A stretch of DNA of 64,000 nucleotides, from positions 124,001-188,000 of the forward strand of contig NZ_JAAWUO010000002.1 of the NCBI RefSeq assembly GCF_013304825.1, in the 5' to 3' direction. The translations under genes were made by a program, and so were the position numbers. Source of the DNA: Blautia schinkii. Its GTDB lineage: Bacteria; Bacillota; Clostridia; Lachnospirales; Lachnospiraceae. This document shows, piece after piece, positions 15,526 to 24,476 of this stretch (within the stretch, counting starts at the first letter, position 1; every line of letters begins with the position of its first letter). Under the pieces are notes generated by a model. The model saw only the letters and a program-made list of their open reading frames with translations, made no database searches and was not told where the DNA came from.

Positions 15526-18387
15526 TTATTCAGCATTCTTTCTTTTTTTATATCCTCTGATTACCAGTACTTCCATTCCTGCCATGAAAAGTGCTATTAC
15601 AATGTCGATACCAATTCCTGCTTTTTTCCAGTTTTCCATACCTGTTTCTTCGTGTTCTCCATCATAAGCCCAGCTGCTTACAACTGTATACATGACATTT
15701 TTGCAGGCATTCCTCATCTGAAGTACAGATGTTGGATGCTCCGGATTGGCTACATTGTTCTCTTCTCCGTTGAATGTGGACAACATTGCATCTACTCCAT
15801 TCGCCAAAGCTGCATCTGCATTCATAAATCCATGACCATTGTTTCGGAAGAAGTCTGTAAGCGCCATTCCCCTGAATCCCCATTCATCTCTGAGAACTGT
15901 ATTCATAAGGTTACTGCTTTCTCCAGTCCATTTATCTCCAAGGAAACTCCAGGAAACCATAACCGCATTTGCGCCACCCTGTTTTACAGAAATTTCAAAT
16001 GGTTTCAGATAGATTTCCCGGATTGCCTGCTCATTTGACCAGACACTTACCATCTTTGCATTTCCCTCATACAGAGCAAAATGTTTGATATAAGAATAAA
16101 CTCCATATTTTCTTGCTCCTTCTACTGCTTTTGCTCCCATATTTCCTGCAAGAACTCCATCTTCTGAAAAGTATTCATAGTTTCTTGCTCCAAATGCGGT
16201 TCTATGAGTATTCATACCTGGTGCATACCAGCCCTCTGCACCCATTTCCTGACTGATCTTGCCCATGCATTCACCCCAGGCCTGTGCAAGTTCCTTATTC
16301 CATGTGGAAGCAACCACAACTTCAATTGGAAATCCAATAGAACCAACTCCTGTAAAGTTGTTATTAATTGCTGCTGGTCCATCGAAATCAAGTGTAGCCA
16401 CTTTTCCCACAGAATCCATGGCTGCTGTCTGATAACCAGCCATTGCAATCATATTTGCCATTTCATCAACAGTAAGCTGATCCAGAAGTTTTTCCCAACG
16501 AGGATCGTCATAATCAGCATCACGCATATCAGCTAATGTAAGTCCATTATCTGCTCCCGTTGTCGGCATTACATCCTCATCATTGAGATATGTAGTCTTA
16601 TCAAAATTGCTGTTCAGATGATATTCAGAAACATATGGCTCACCCAGCTCTGCAGATGCCGGTGCTGCTGTAGCCTCTTCATAATTTGCAAAATGATCTG
16701 CTCGTGATAAATATGTCACATCGCCTTTTGCATCTTCAAATACATTTGTTGCTGCAGTATCATCTGATGCTCTTTTATTTTCTCCCTTATATACTACATC
16801 TTTATCTGCAGTATAAGTTTTCTGATCCAGCACAGTGTGTGAATCACTGTTAATAGAGATTACATAGTCACCTTTTTCAAGAACATACGCTTTTGCATTA
16901 TTCTCATCATAGGAGGCCATATCTTCTATACTAAATGTAACTGTAACAGTCTGAGATTCTCCCGGCTGAAGCAGATCTGTTTTTGCAAACTCGATCAGAT
17001 TTGCAGAAGATTTCTCAATTCCGCCATTTGTATATGGCGGTTTATAATACACTTCTACTACATCTTTTCCGGCAACATCTCCGGTATTGGTTACTTCTAC
17101 ATCTACAGAAATCTGTCCGTCTTTTTCTTTCAGTTCACCCATTTTCTGTTCAAATTCCGTGTAACTCAGACCATATCCAAATGGATACTGTACAGTCTTA
17201 TCGTAATCAATCGCACCTTCCTGTGCAGCTGTTTCATAGTACTTGTATCCTACATAAATGCCTTCCACATAATTGGTAAATGCCGGAGCATACACCTGCG
17301 CAGTTCCTGCGTTCATTCCTTCAACGGCCATATCTGCCAGATTTGTATACTCCGTTTTTTCTGCATTATTCCACCACGGAGCAGTCGTCATATCATAAAC
17401 AAAGGTATCCGGTGTTTTTCCGGAAGGATTGACTTCACCTGAAAATACTTTACCAAGTGCATTAAATCCTACATTTCCCGTTCCGGGGCACCATACAACA
17501 GATTTAATCTGAGGATATTCATCTACGAAACCAAGTTCAAACTGATTTGCTCCATTATAAATCACAATCACATTATCAAAGTTTGAGCAAACCATATCCA
17601 CCATATCTCTCTCAGTTTGTGAAAGCTGTAAATAATGCTCTCCCTCAGGAAAATCATCATATTCATCTGAATTATTATCATATGCTGCTTTTTTTACATC
17701 CATAGGAATATCATTATGACCTTCACCTGCTTTTCTGGAAAGAACCACAACTGCCACATCAGAATACTCTTTCGCACTTTTAATAAGCTCATCACTGTAA
17801 GTATCTACAGGTGGCTCCGGTAACGTCCAACTCTGTTTCTGGATAGACATTTCCGGATTATCTGCACCATAATTGTTATAAAAATCAACCAGCTCCTGGT
17901 TAATAGAAAATCCGGCATTTTCAAGTCCCTGATTCAGACTGACAATATCATACAGATCATTAATTCCACCGGAACCAGCTCCTCCGTAAGCCGGATTAAT
18001 AGATTCCCAGCCAAAAATATTCAGTTTTTTTGTTTCATTTAAAGGAAGCAGGCTTTCATTCTTCAGAAGAACAATTCCGTCTTCCATAATTTCTTCTGCT
18101 ACTTCCGCAGCTTCCTCATTTGTTTCATCGCTTAAAGTTCCATTTCCCGTTGCCAGTCCAATCAACGTAGACATTGGTCCAAAACAGATCATATTCACGC
18201 AGACAACAACTGCAAGAACCATTGCGATCGCAGCTTCTCCTCTTATCAGAAATCTTTTGCCCCTGGACATCCTGCGGCATGCGATCATAAATACGATTCC
18301 AATTACAAGTGCAGCAATAATACCGATAATATACGGTTTGCATAATTGTAATACCGCCAGAACATCTTCCATTTCAACACTGATCAT
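15526..18387 (-). CDS. Membrane-anchored, domain-permuted GH3 glycosidase
   Basis: The 953-residue protein starts at ATG 18387 after AAAGGAGG. Two transmembrane helices occupy about residues 12-35 and 50-80, and another lies near the C-terminus (IDIVIALFMAGMEVLVIRGY). Domain order is reversed: the GH3 C-terminal sandwich comes first (DGIVLLKNESLLPL, AYGGAGSGGIND), then the fibronectin-like part (YPFGYGLSYTEF), then the catalytic barrel (NYEYFSEDGVLAGNMG) with the nucleophile segment GMALTDFFRNNG. Permuted GH3 enzymes are known in Ruminococcus albus and Butyrivibrio. It probably acts outside the cell, tethered to the membrane, upstream of a cytoplasmic GH3 in the same operon. Confidence 0.9.
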   Translation of the reverse strand: MISVEMEDVLAVLQLCKPYIIGIIAALVIGIVFMIACRRMSRGKRFLIRGEAAIAMVLAVVVCVNMICFGPMSTLIGLATGNGTLSDETNEEAAEVAEEIMEDGIVLLKNESLLPLNETKKLNIFGWESINPAYGGAGSGGINDLYDIVSLNQGLENAGFSINQELVDFYNNYGADNPEMSIQKQSWTLPEPPVDTYSDELIKSAKEYSDVAVVVLSRKAGEGHNDIPMDVKKAAYDNNSDEYDDFPEGEHYLQLSQTERDMVDMVCSNFDNVIVIYNGANQFELGFVDEYPQIKSVVWCPGTGNVGFNALGKVFSGEVNPSGKTPDTFVYDMTTAPWWNNAEKTEYTNLADMAVEGMNAGTAQVYAPAFTNYVEGIYVGYKYYETAAQEGAIDYDKTVQYPFGYGLSYTEFEQKMGELKEKDGQISVDVEVTNTGDVAGKDVVEVYYKPPYTNGGIEKSSANLIEFAKTDLLQPGESQTVTVTFSIEDMASYDENNAKAYVLEKGDYVISINSDSHTVLDQKTYTADKDVVYKGENKRASDDTAATNVFEDAKGDVTYLSRADHFANYEEATAAPASAELGEPYVSEYHLNSNFDKTTYLNDEDVMPTTGADNGLTLADMRDADYDDPRWEKLLDQLTVDEMANMIAMAGYQTAAMDSVGKVATLDFDGPAAINNNFTGVGSIGFPIEVVVASTWNKELAQAWGECMGKISQEMGAEGWYAPGMNTHRTAFGARNYEYFSEDGVLAGNMGAKAVEGARKYGVYSYIKHFALYEGNAKMVSVWSNEQAIREIYLKPFEISVKQGGANAVMVSWSFLGDKWTGESSNLMNTVLRDEWGFRGMALTDFFRNNGHGFMNADAALANGVDAMLSTFNGEENNVANPEHPTSVLQMRNACKNVMYTVVSSWAYDGEHEETGMENWKKAGIGIDIVIALFMAGMEVLVIRGYKKRKNAE

Positions 18388-18446
18388 TCTCTTTTTTCCT
18401 CCTTTGACTCTCTCGTCTTTTTCAGGTATCATTTCCTGTTGGCATT

Positions 18447-18484
18447 ACTATAACATGGTTATTATTTCGTGCCGTTTTTGGCAC
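18447..18484 (-). promoter_or_regulatory. Promoter and palindromic operator of the GH3-GtrA operon
   Basis: On the minus strand a TATAGT -10 box lies at 18452-18447. The perfect inverted repeat GTGCCGTTTTTGGCAC (18469-18484) sits where the -35 should be, and a third GGCAC half-site follows near 18501. A regulator binding here would control the -35 directly. Confidence 0.55.
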
Positions 18485-18513
18485 AAGATGCAGCAAATAT
18501 GGCACAAAATACT

Positions 18514-18537
18514 AAAAAAGGTCCACCGGACCTTTTT
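18514..18537 (-). terminator. Terminator of the LytTR two-component operon
   Basis: AAAAAGGTCC and GGACCTTTTT form a 10-bp stem with a three-base loop, and T runs flank both sides. A second inverted repeat, ACCCAGAG/CTCTGGGT, overlaps the last codons of the kinase gene just upstream. Confidence 0.82.
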
Positions 18538-18570
18538 GTCGTATGCTTGGCAACAAAAATACCCAGAGCA

Positions 18571-19878
18571 TTACAATACTCTGGGTAAAAGAATCTTTAA
18601 TTCAAACCAGTTCTGCTGTACTCCAAATACTACAGAACCATCATATTTTTCTACAGCTTTACGAATACTCTTCAATCCAAAACCATGGTTTTTACTATCC
18701 TTTTTTGTTGTTGTAATCAGATCCTCTTCATTTTTGGAAATTTCTGCTTCACAATAATTCTCTATCTTGATGAACACAAATCCTTTTTGAGCGGATACTG
18801 TCAGATGGATCAGTCTTTTTTCCGGATCTGGAATTAAAATTACATGTTCAATCGCATTATCCAAAGCATTTCCAAATATAGAACATATATCTGTTACATG
18901 CATATGATCCAATAATTTTCCATCTGCCACACAGGTAATCTGTATATGATTTTTTCGACAATGGAAAATCTTAGCTGCCAAAATCGTATCAAGTACCTGA
19001 TTCCCCGTTCTGCTTATATTTTCAAAAGCAGCGATTTCATTTTCCATGGAATCAATCCATTTTTTTCGTTTTTCTTCATCTGATTCCGCACGAAGTCCCG
19101 TTATCTGGTGTTTCAGATCATGGTATTTCATTTGTATGAGATCCAGGCTGTCCTGATAATTTCGGTATTGATCATACTGGCTTTTCAGCATCACGTTCAT
19201 TACTGAAAGTTCTTTCTCGGCAACATACTCACTGATCCTGCTCTGATAAGCATGCAGGATTGCAATTCCCCCAAAATCGATCAGTGTTCTGATAGAAAAA
19301 ATATCTGCACGTTCTCTGCTCGCAAATGGTGCATTTTCATTTAAAAAGCTCAGATTACTAAAAGCAAAGATTGCAACAGCCATGATTGCCGCCGCTGTTA
19401 CTTCCTTTACTGTCATCTGTTCAAGATAATTCTGATTCAGAAGATCTTTTTCTAAATAAATATCAATCGTAAAGCAGCTTCCAAAAACAACCATCGTGAT
19501 CAGAATTTCAACCCAGAGGCTCTGATTCCCCCATGCCTGTACAATAGATACCATCTGCCACTGCAGCGAAGCTGCAAACTCAGCAAGAACAAATGCACGG
19601 GCACAGCAATAAGCCGCTCCCAGAGGCTTCATATTTCCTCCGACCATAAGAAATCCATACATCATACCTGCAGCGATCATCATACAGGGAATCCACAAAA
19701 TTTCAGTTACGCTGCCTGTCAAAGTCAGAAAAATACTCTGCATTGCCAACATGAAAAGACTGCCTATAAGAAAATGTACAGATTTCATGTTTTCTTTTTT
19801 TAGGATATAAAGATAAACCAGACATGATCCCCACTCTGCTATTGCCGTATAAATTCTTGGAATATCCTGATATAACAT
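18571..19878 (-). CDS. GHKL sensor histidine kinase (AgrC-like)
   Basis: About 435 residues from ATG 19878, set by GGAGGATACT just before it. Six or so membrane helices fill residues 1-200. A cytoplasmic dimerisation helix follows with YHDLKHQITGLRAES, whose His is the likely phosphorylation site. The ATPase domain shows IFGNALDNAIEHV (N box) and HGFGLKSIRKAVEKY (G box). This is the layout of peptide-sensing kinases paired with LytTR regulators. It lies directly downstream of its response regulator, and the signal is unknown; no small peptide precursor gene was recognised nearby. Confidence 0.92.
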   Translation of the reverse strand: MLYQDIPRIYTAIAEWGSCLVYLYILKKENMKSVHFLIGSLFMLAMQSIFLTLTGSVTEILWIPCMMIAAGMMYGFLMVGGNMKPLGAAYCCARAFVLAEFAASLQWQMVSIVQAWGNQSLWVEILITMVVFGSCFTIDIYLEKDLLNQNYLEQMTVKEVTAAAIMAVAIFAFSNLSFLNENAPFASRERADIFSIRTLIDFGGIAILHAYQSRISEYVAEKELSVMNVMLKSQYDQYRNYQDSLDLIQMKYHDLKHQITGLRAESDEEKRKKWIDSMENEIAAFENISRTGNQVLDTILAAKIFHCRKNHIQITCVADGKLLDHMHVTDICSIFGNALDNAIEHVILIPDPEKRLIHLTVSAQKGFVFIKIENYCEAEISKNEEDLITTTKKDSKNHGFGLKSIRKAVEKYDGSVVFGVQQNWFELKILLPRVL

Positions 19879-19901
19879 AGTATCCTCCATTTCACATGAA
19901 A

Positions 19902-20606
19902 TCATTCCATATTGAGGTTTTGCAGAAGCAGATTCATGAATTCTTTTTTTCTGGTTCTGCTGACAGGTATATGTACATTATGGATCACACAATCAGAACC
20001 AACAAATCCCTCTACATGATTCATATTTACCAGATATCCCTTTGCACATCGAAAAAAATTATGTACCGCAAGTTTTTCTTCGAGTTCTTTCATCGTAATT
20101 CTTGAACAGTAATCTCCTCTCGAAGTATGATAAATTACATTATGTCTCTGCCCCTCAATAAAATAGATATCTGCTATATCTATCTTTACAACTCCTTCCC
20201 CAATCGGAATCGTAAGAAATTCTTTAACCTCAGAGCGCATACGTCCAACTGCTTTATCCAGTTTCTGCGAAAAAGAAAAGTACTCAACTGGTTTTACTAC
20301 ATAATCCATTGCATCAACTTCATATCCACGTACTGCATATTGAATCATATTTGTAATAAACATAATAATTACTTTCTGATCCATCTGACGGATTTTTTCT
20401 GCTGCTGTCATACCGTCCATGAACCGCATCTGAATATCCATCAGAATAATGTCAAAACCGCCACTGTAATTCTCAGTGATATCTTCGCCATCACCAAATA
20501 CCGTAACCTTTATTGATCTTCCCCTTTCCGTTTGATATTTCCGGATATACTCTGTTAATTGTTTTACGTAAATTTCTTCATCTTCCACAATTGCAATCTG
20601 TATCAT
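19902..20606 (-). CDS. LytTR-family response regulator
   Basis: About 234 residues from ATG 20606, preceded by GTGGAGGGTATAGG. The receiver domain has IVEDEE, the phosphoacceptor segment IILMDIQM and a K in DYVVKPVEYF. The LytTR DNA-binding domain follows, with IYFIEGQRHNVIYHT and FFRCAKGYLVNMNHV. It is cotranscribed with the GHKL kinase downstream. Its promoter is almost a copy of the sirtuin operon promoter. Confidence 0.94.
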   Translation of the reverse strand: MIQIAIVEDEEIYVKQLTEYIRKYQTERGRSIKVTVFGDGEDITENYSGGFDIILMDIQMRFMDGMTAAEKIRQMDQKVIIMFITNMIQYAVRGYEVDAMDYVVKPVEYFSFSQKLDKAVGRMRSEVKEFLTIPIGEGVVKIDIADIYFIEGQRHNVIYHTSRGDYCSRITMKELEEKLAVHNFFRCAKGYLVNMNHVEGFVGSDCVIHNVHIPVSRTRKKEFMNLLLQNLNME

Positions 20607-20675
20607 CCTATACCCTCCACAAGAATTGCATTTTTTGTAACTGTTCAATCACACAATATAGTCCCAGGTTTTATT

Positions 20676-20747
20676 GTTATTTTATAAATAACTTTTGCTT
20701 CAGTATATCACTGCTTATTTCTTGCGTCAAGTGGATGTAATATTACA
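20676..20747 (-). promoter_or_regulatory. Promoter and operator of the LytTR operon, twin of the sirtuin promoter
   Basis: On the minus strand TTGACG (20730-20725) and TATACT (20707-20702) are 17 bp apart. The perfect palindrome GTTATTTTATAAATAAC occupies 20676-20692, downstream of the start point. A second palindrome, TGTAATATTACA, lies upstream at 20736-20747. Boxes, spacing and both repeats match the region in front of the sirtuin operon. Confidence 0.82.
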
Positions 20748-20808
20748 AATTATAGCTGTATAATCTGGTTTTCTTTTATCATATATCCACAGTAAATCTC
20801 CTCATTCT

Positions 20809-21558
20809 TTAAATAGAAAGTAGAAATTCTGTTAAGTTTTCAATAGCATCTGGTTTTTCTGATAGTTCTTTCCCCATCAGTCCCTCTCCCATAATACTAG
20901 GATCCGCGCCAAGAGATACAGCGACTCGACTTGAATTCCATACAGCTTCATACATCATTTCCTGATTCTCTTTTGTTACTTTATTGAGAACGTAATAAAA
21001 TGGTTTTCGAATACTTTCCGATAATTCCCCGATTTTTTTGGAAAGCTGCAGGGATTCATAAGATGGATCTATGATTATCAATATCAGATCTACACCGTTA
21101 TCAATTCCACGTCCAAAGTGTTCAATACCAGCCTCCATATCCATTAGTGCAAATTGGTCTTCTGTAAGCCTGAGATTTTGGATAAATTGAGTCATAACAG
21201 TTCCCATAGCACAAGAACACCCTTCATTTGCCTGATGAATTTTTCCACTGCTCATCAGTTTTACACCGTCCTTCAGACTATAATAATCTTCCGGTATATC
21301 ATCTATAGTCCAGGTTTCCTCAAAAAACTGATGAGTAAATTTTGATAACATCATATCATTTAAAACATTTTGCTTACCACCGAAATAGTCTGTAAAATCT
21401 CTGGGAAGCTTCATACCTAGCTGTCGGTGTAGACCATAATTAGATTCATCGGAATCAATTACCAAAATTTCTTTTCCTCGTCTGGCTAAAGCCTTAGCCA
21501 AAAGGCTGGTTACTGTACTTTTTCCACATCCACCTTTTCCGCAAACTGCTATTTTCAT
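20809..21558 (-). CDS. CooC-like nickel/metal-cluster maturation ATPase (copy 2)
   Basis: The 249-residue protein belongs to the SIMIBI/MinD-type ATPases. It has the deviant P-loop GKGGCGKST (residues 7-15), DSDESNYGLHRQLG, ALMDMEAGIEHFGRG as Walker B/switch II, and the metal-binding CxC motif GCSCAMG at Cys114/Cys116. CooC proteins dimerise through CxC, bind Ni(II), and use ATP to load CO dehydrogenase or acetyl-CoA synthase. It is the last gene of the maturation cluster, 90 bases after the previous CooC. An extra Cys inside the P-loop is unusual. Its client enzyme is not in this window. Confidence 0.88.
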   Translation of the reverse strand: MKIAVCGKGGCGKSTVTSLLAKALARRGKEILVIDSDESNYGLHRQLGMKLPRDFTDYFGGKQNVLNDMMLSKFTHQFFEETWTIDDIPEDYYSLKDGVKLMSSGKIHQANEGCSCAMGTVMTQFIQNLRLTEDQFALMDMEAGIEHFGRGIDNGVDLILIIIDPSYESLQLSKKIGELSESIRKPFYYVLNKVTKENQEMMYEAVWNSSRVAVSLGADPSIMGEGLMGKELSEKPDAIENLTEFLLSI

Positions 21559-21648
21559 CTCTATATTTACTCCTTTTTTTTAATAATAAGCATTACATAT
21601 GGCCATGCTTCAAACTGTTTTCGAAAAATAATTAAATTAATATAATGT

Positions 21649-22419
21649 CTATTTTGCCATTACATCAAATATCTCCTTAATTTCTCGAATTTCATCCGTA
21701 GCTGTCTTGCTGCATCCATAAGGGGATCTTCCTTCTCTGTCTGCTTCTATAACTTCTGCATTATAATGAACACATCCCAAAAAATCTTGCTTCGGGATTC
21801 TAGACCTTACAAACTTTTCATCTTCATCATTTCTGATTTTATTTGCTATGACCTTTACTTCCTTTACACCCAATTCTTCTGCCAAACGTTTTACATTTTT
21901 ATAAGTCTGAACACTTCTGGCCCCCGGCTCTATCACGACGATAAATTGATCCATTCCTTCCGTTGTTCCCCGTCCTAAATGCTCAAGTCCTGCTTCCATG
22001 TCCAGGATTACTATATCATCTCTATGTAAAACCAAATTATTAATAATTCGTTTCAACATTACATTTTCAGGGCATACACATCCGCCTCCCGCAGTTTCCA
22101 CAGTTCCCAAAACCAGAAGTCGAACACCATTATTTTCTTTTCCGTAAGTTTCAGGAATATCATCCACTTTTGGATTGACTTTATAAAAAGTATTACTTTT
22201 ATCTGCACCTGTTCTCTCCTCAATTAACCTTCTCATTTTACTGATAGGCGTAATACTCTCCAGTTCTTCTTCTGAAAAACCCAGTGCAAGTCCAAGATTT
22301 GCATCTGGATCCACATCTACTGCAAATACTTTTTTCCCTTCTTCTGCATACAGCCGTGCTAATACTGCAGATATCGTAGTTTTTCCTACTCCGCCTTTTC
22401 CAGTTACAGCAATTTTCAT
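21649..22419 (-). CDS. cooC: CooC/AcsF-type nickel insertion ATPase (copy 1)
   Basis: The 256-residue ATPase has GKGGVGKTT (residues 7-15), DVDPDANLGLALG, LDMEAGLEHLGRG and GGGCVCPEN with Cys114/Cys116. These match CooC and AcsF, the accessory ATPases that insert nickel into CO dehydrogenase and acetyl-CoA synthase. It is the most canonical of the three copies here. It follows the zinc-ribbon gene by 31 bases. The acetogenic pathway would be the natural context but its enzymes are not within view. Confidence 0.9.
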   Translation of the reverse strand: MKIAVTGKGGVGKTTISAVLARLYAEEGKKVFAVDVDPDANLGLALGFSEEELESITPISKMRRLIEERTGADKSNTFYKVNPKVDDIPETYGKENNGVRLLVLGTVETAGGGCVCPENVMLKRIINNLVLHRDDIVILDMEAGLEHLGRGTTEGMDQFIVVIEPGARSVQTYKNVKRLAEELGVKEVKVIANKIRNDEDEKFVRSRIPKQDFLGCVHYNAEVIEADREGRSPYGCSKTATDEIREIKEIFDVMAK

Positions 22420-22450
22420 CTCTTATCTCCTTAAATGCTTCTTACTCCAC

Positions 22451-22636
22451 TTACTCCAGTTCTGTTCCTTCCGGAAGAATATATCCGCAGTTATCACATA
22501 CTCCATCCTCTGCAAGTATCCCGTCTTTCACAAAGACTTCAATGCCTCCCGGTTCATGACAGCGTGGACAATCTAATTCCTGTATCTTTTTCTGATTTCT
22601 TACATCCTGGCAATTGGCAAATTCAATTTTACCCAT
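22451..22636 (-). CDS. Small zinc-ribbon protein of the maturation cluster
   Basis: The 61-residue protein starts at ATG 22636, set by TGGAGGAATCACT. It carries two CxxC knuckles, DCPRCHEPGG and VCDNCGYILPEG, about 20 residues apart, plus one further Cys (FANCQD), and ends acidic. It lies 16 bases after the VWA gene, whose stop overlaps its ribosome binding region. It could be a metal carrier or an adaptor between the VWA/MoxR pair and a target. No named family recognised. Confidence 0.78.
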   Translation of the reverse strand: MGKIEFANCQDVRNQKKIQELDCPRCHEPGGIEVFVKDGILAEDGVCDNCGYILPEGTELE

Positions 22637-22652
22637 AGTGATTCCTCCATTT

Positions 22653-24470
22653 TCATTCCATATCAATTTGTCTTCGCAAAAAAGTTCCTACCATACGGGA
22701 AAAATTGCTGATATTACGAATATAGGCAAAATCTTTTCCATAGATTCTCTTTTCCACGGAGAGCTCTTCTTCATTCCCTACAAAAATACCAATTACGAAA
22801 ATTCCCTGATTTCTGGCCCGACGCACCTCATATGCAGTATCTTTCACAGCTCCTTCTCCGTCATAGATCTTGGGCTGGCGGGTTCCTGGTCGTTGTATGC
22901 TCATATCACAGGGTTTTCCATCACTTAATACGATTAAAATCTTATTTTTTTCCGGTCGCCCCATGAGAGAGGAAGAGACTGTTTTCAGTGCAAGCCCATC
23001 TCTGTTATTGGCATACGCCCGAAATTGAAAGATTCTTTCATTTGTTTCCCTTGGATCTTCATAATCCCGAAATCTCTGAAGTACTGTATATCCCCAGAAA
23101 GCACAGTATCCTGTCACCCGATGAGGAATTCCTGCCTGGCTTAATGCTTCACTGATAATATATCCTTGCGCCGCTACCTGAGCCTGTCTGCCAGCTTGGG
23201 AACCACTGGAATCAATCAGGACATCTATTACAAACTCAGAATCTTCTGATCTCTTTTTTCTATTAAATAACTTGTCATCGTCTGTTCTTCCAATTTTCCA
23301 TAACCTTTCAGGAACAAGCTGCCCTGCATCAGATCTGCTGACAAAATCATCCTTTCGGATTATAAATGCCCGTTTCAGTGACTCTGTCAACTCAGAAATA
23401 TTTCTTTTGATGATCCAGTGATTATTTCCATAATAGGCTTTATTTTTTTCAAACTGCAGCTGAGAAAAACGGTATTGATTATTTTTTATCACAGGGTTCT
23501 GTAAAATTCCATCTGTAAGATACAGGATACAGTTTTTGTGGATTCCTGTACAAAATTTCCGGTTGACTCTGGCCTGCTCCGCTTCACTTAGATACGATTT
23601 CCCGTAATTCAGTTCCACATATTCCCGTATCCGTCGCACTGCCTGTGGATTTATATTCTCCGAGCTTTCCGGAACTTCTTCATTTTCCGGAGAGAAATAA
23701 AATCTTTTTTTCTTTTTGTTTCTGATATCCAGACTCATCATCTTTTTTTTGAGATTAGAAAGATATTTTTGAATGATGTCTTCCATCTGTTCATCCGTCA
23801 TGCATTCCTGCCACGCGTCATTGGCCAATGCCATATCCGGTAAATTCAGAATCTTCTCCAGATTTCCATTCCTTTTTTCAAAAGAGGGATCCAGAACATG
23901 ATTATAAATCTCATCTATCACGTTTATGACATCTTCCATATTTTCCGCATCCTTCAGAGAAAGAATCTTGTACAATGAAATCTCTGCCTGTGGATCCACT
24001 CCCTCATCGTCTGTGTTCTCCAGAACATGCCTTATATACAGAAGCCTAATCCTATGAATCAGGTCTGTTCCAGCTTTGTCTGATACCTGCTCTTCCTCGG
24101 CCTTTTCCAATTCTCTGAACGCCTGTTCTCTGATTTCCTTTGTTCCCAAACGTTCTCGAATGATAAAACGATTCACTGCAGCATCCATGCATAATCCAGC
24201 AAGAGGCAAAAGCATATCTTCGCTAGCAGAAAAATGTAATTTTTTCATCAAATACATGCCAAGTTTCTTCTGATCAAAATATCGTGCAAAGGCACCTTGC
24301 TTCACTGCCTCATACAGAACCGTTTGTTTTGAGTAAACATATTTTTCTGTGTCCGGTTCAAATTCCATATCATAATCACCACTGACTGTCCAAAAAAGAT
24401 TTCTGATACGATTGCTGATCTCCAGACGATGTTCTTCCAGTTGTTCCGCCGGCCATCTGACATCCTCCAT
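22653..24470 (-). CDS. VWA-domain protein (NorD/CoxE/CobT-like) partnered with MoxR ATPase
   Basis: The 605-residue protein has a helical N-terminal part and a C-terminal von Willebrand A domain from about residue 410. The metal-ion adhesion site is visible as VLIDSSGSQAGRQ (DxSxS), a later Thr segment and ILIVLSDGKP. The gene follows the MoxR gene by 6 bases. MoxR-VWA pairs act as remodelling chaperones for metalloenzymes: NorQ/NorD for nitric oxide reductase, CbbQ/CbbO for Rubisco, and CoxD/CoxE for Mo-Cu CO dehydrogenase. Placed among three CooC ATPases, it is likely to work on a nickel enzyme, an inference from context. Confidence 0.86.
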   Translation of the reverse strand: MEDVRWPAEQLEEHRLEISNRIRNLFWTVSGDYDMEFEPDTEKYVYSKQTVLYEAVKQGAFARYFDQKKLGMYLMKKLHFSASEDMLLPLAGLCMDAAVNRFIIRERLGTKEIREQAFRELEKAEEEQVSDKAGTDLIHRIRLLYIRHVLENTDDEGVDPQAEISLYKILSLKDAENMEDVINVIDEIYNHVLDPSFEKRNGNLEKILNLPDMALANDAWQECMTDEQMEDIIQKYLSNLKKKMMSLDIRNKKKKRFYFSPENEEVPESSENINPQAVRRIREYVELNYGKSYLSEAEQARVNRKFCTGIHKNCILYLTDGILQNPVIKNNQYRFSQLQFEKNKAYYGNNHWIIKRNISELTESLKRAFIIRKDDFVSRSDAGQLVPERLWKIGRTDDDKLFNRKKRSEDSEFVIDVLIDSSGSQAGRQAQVAAQGYIISEALSQAGIPHRVTGYCAFWGYTVLQRFRDYEDPRETNERIFQFRAYANNRDGLALKTVSSSLMGRPEKNKILIVLSDGKPCDMSIQRPGTRQPKIYDGEGAVKDTAYEVRRARNQGIFVIGIFVGNEEELSVEKRIYGKDFAYIRNISNFSRMVGTFLRRQIDME

Positions 24471-24476
24471 ACAAGT

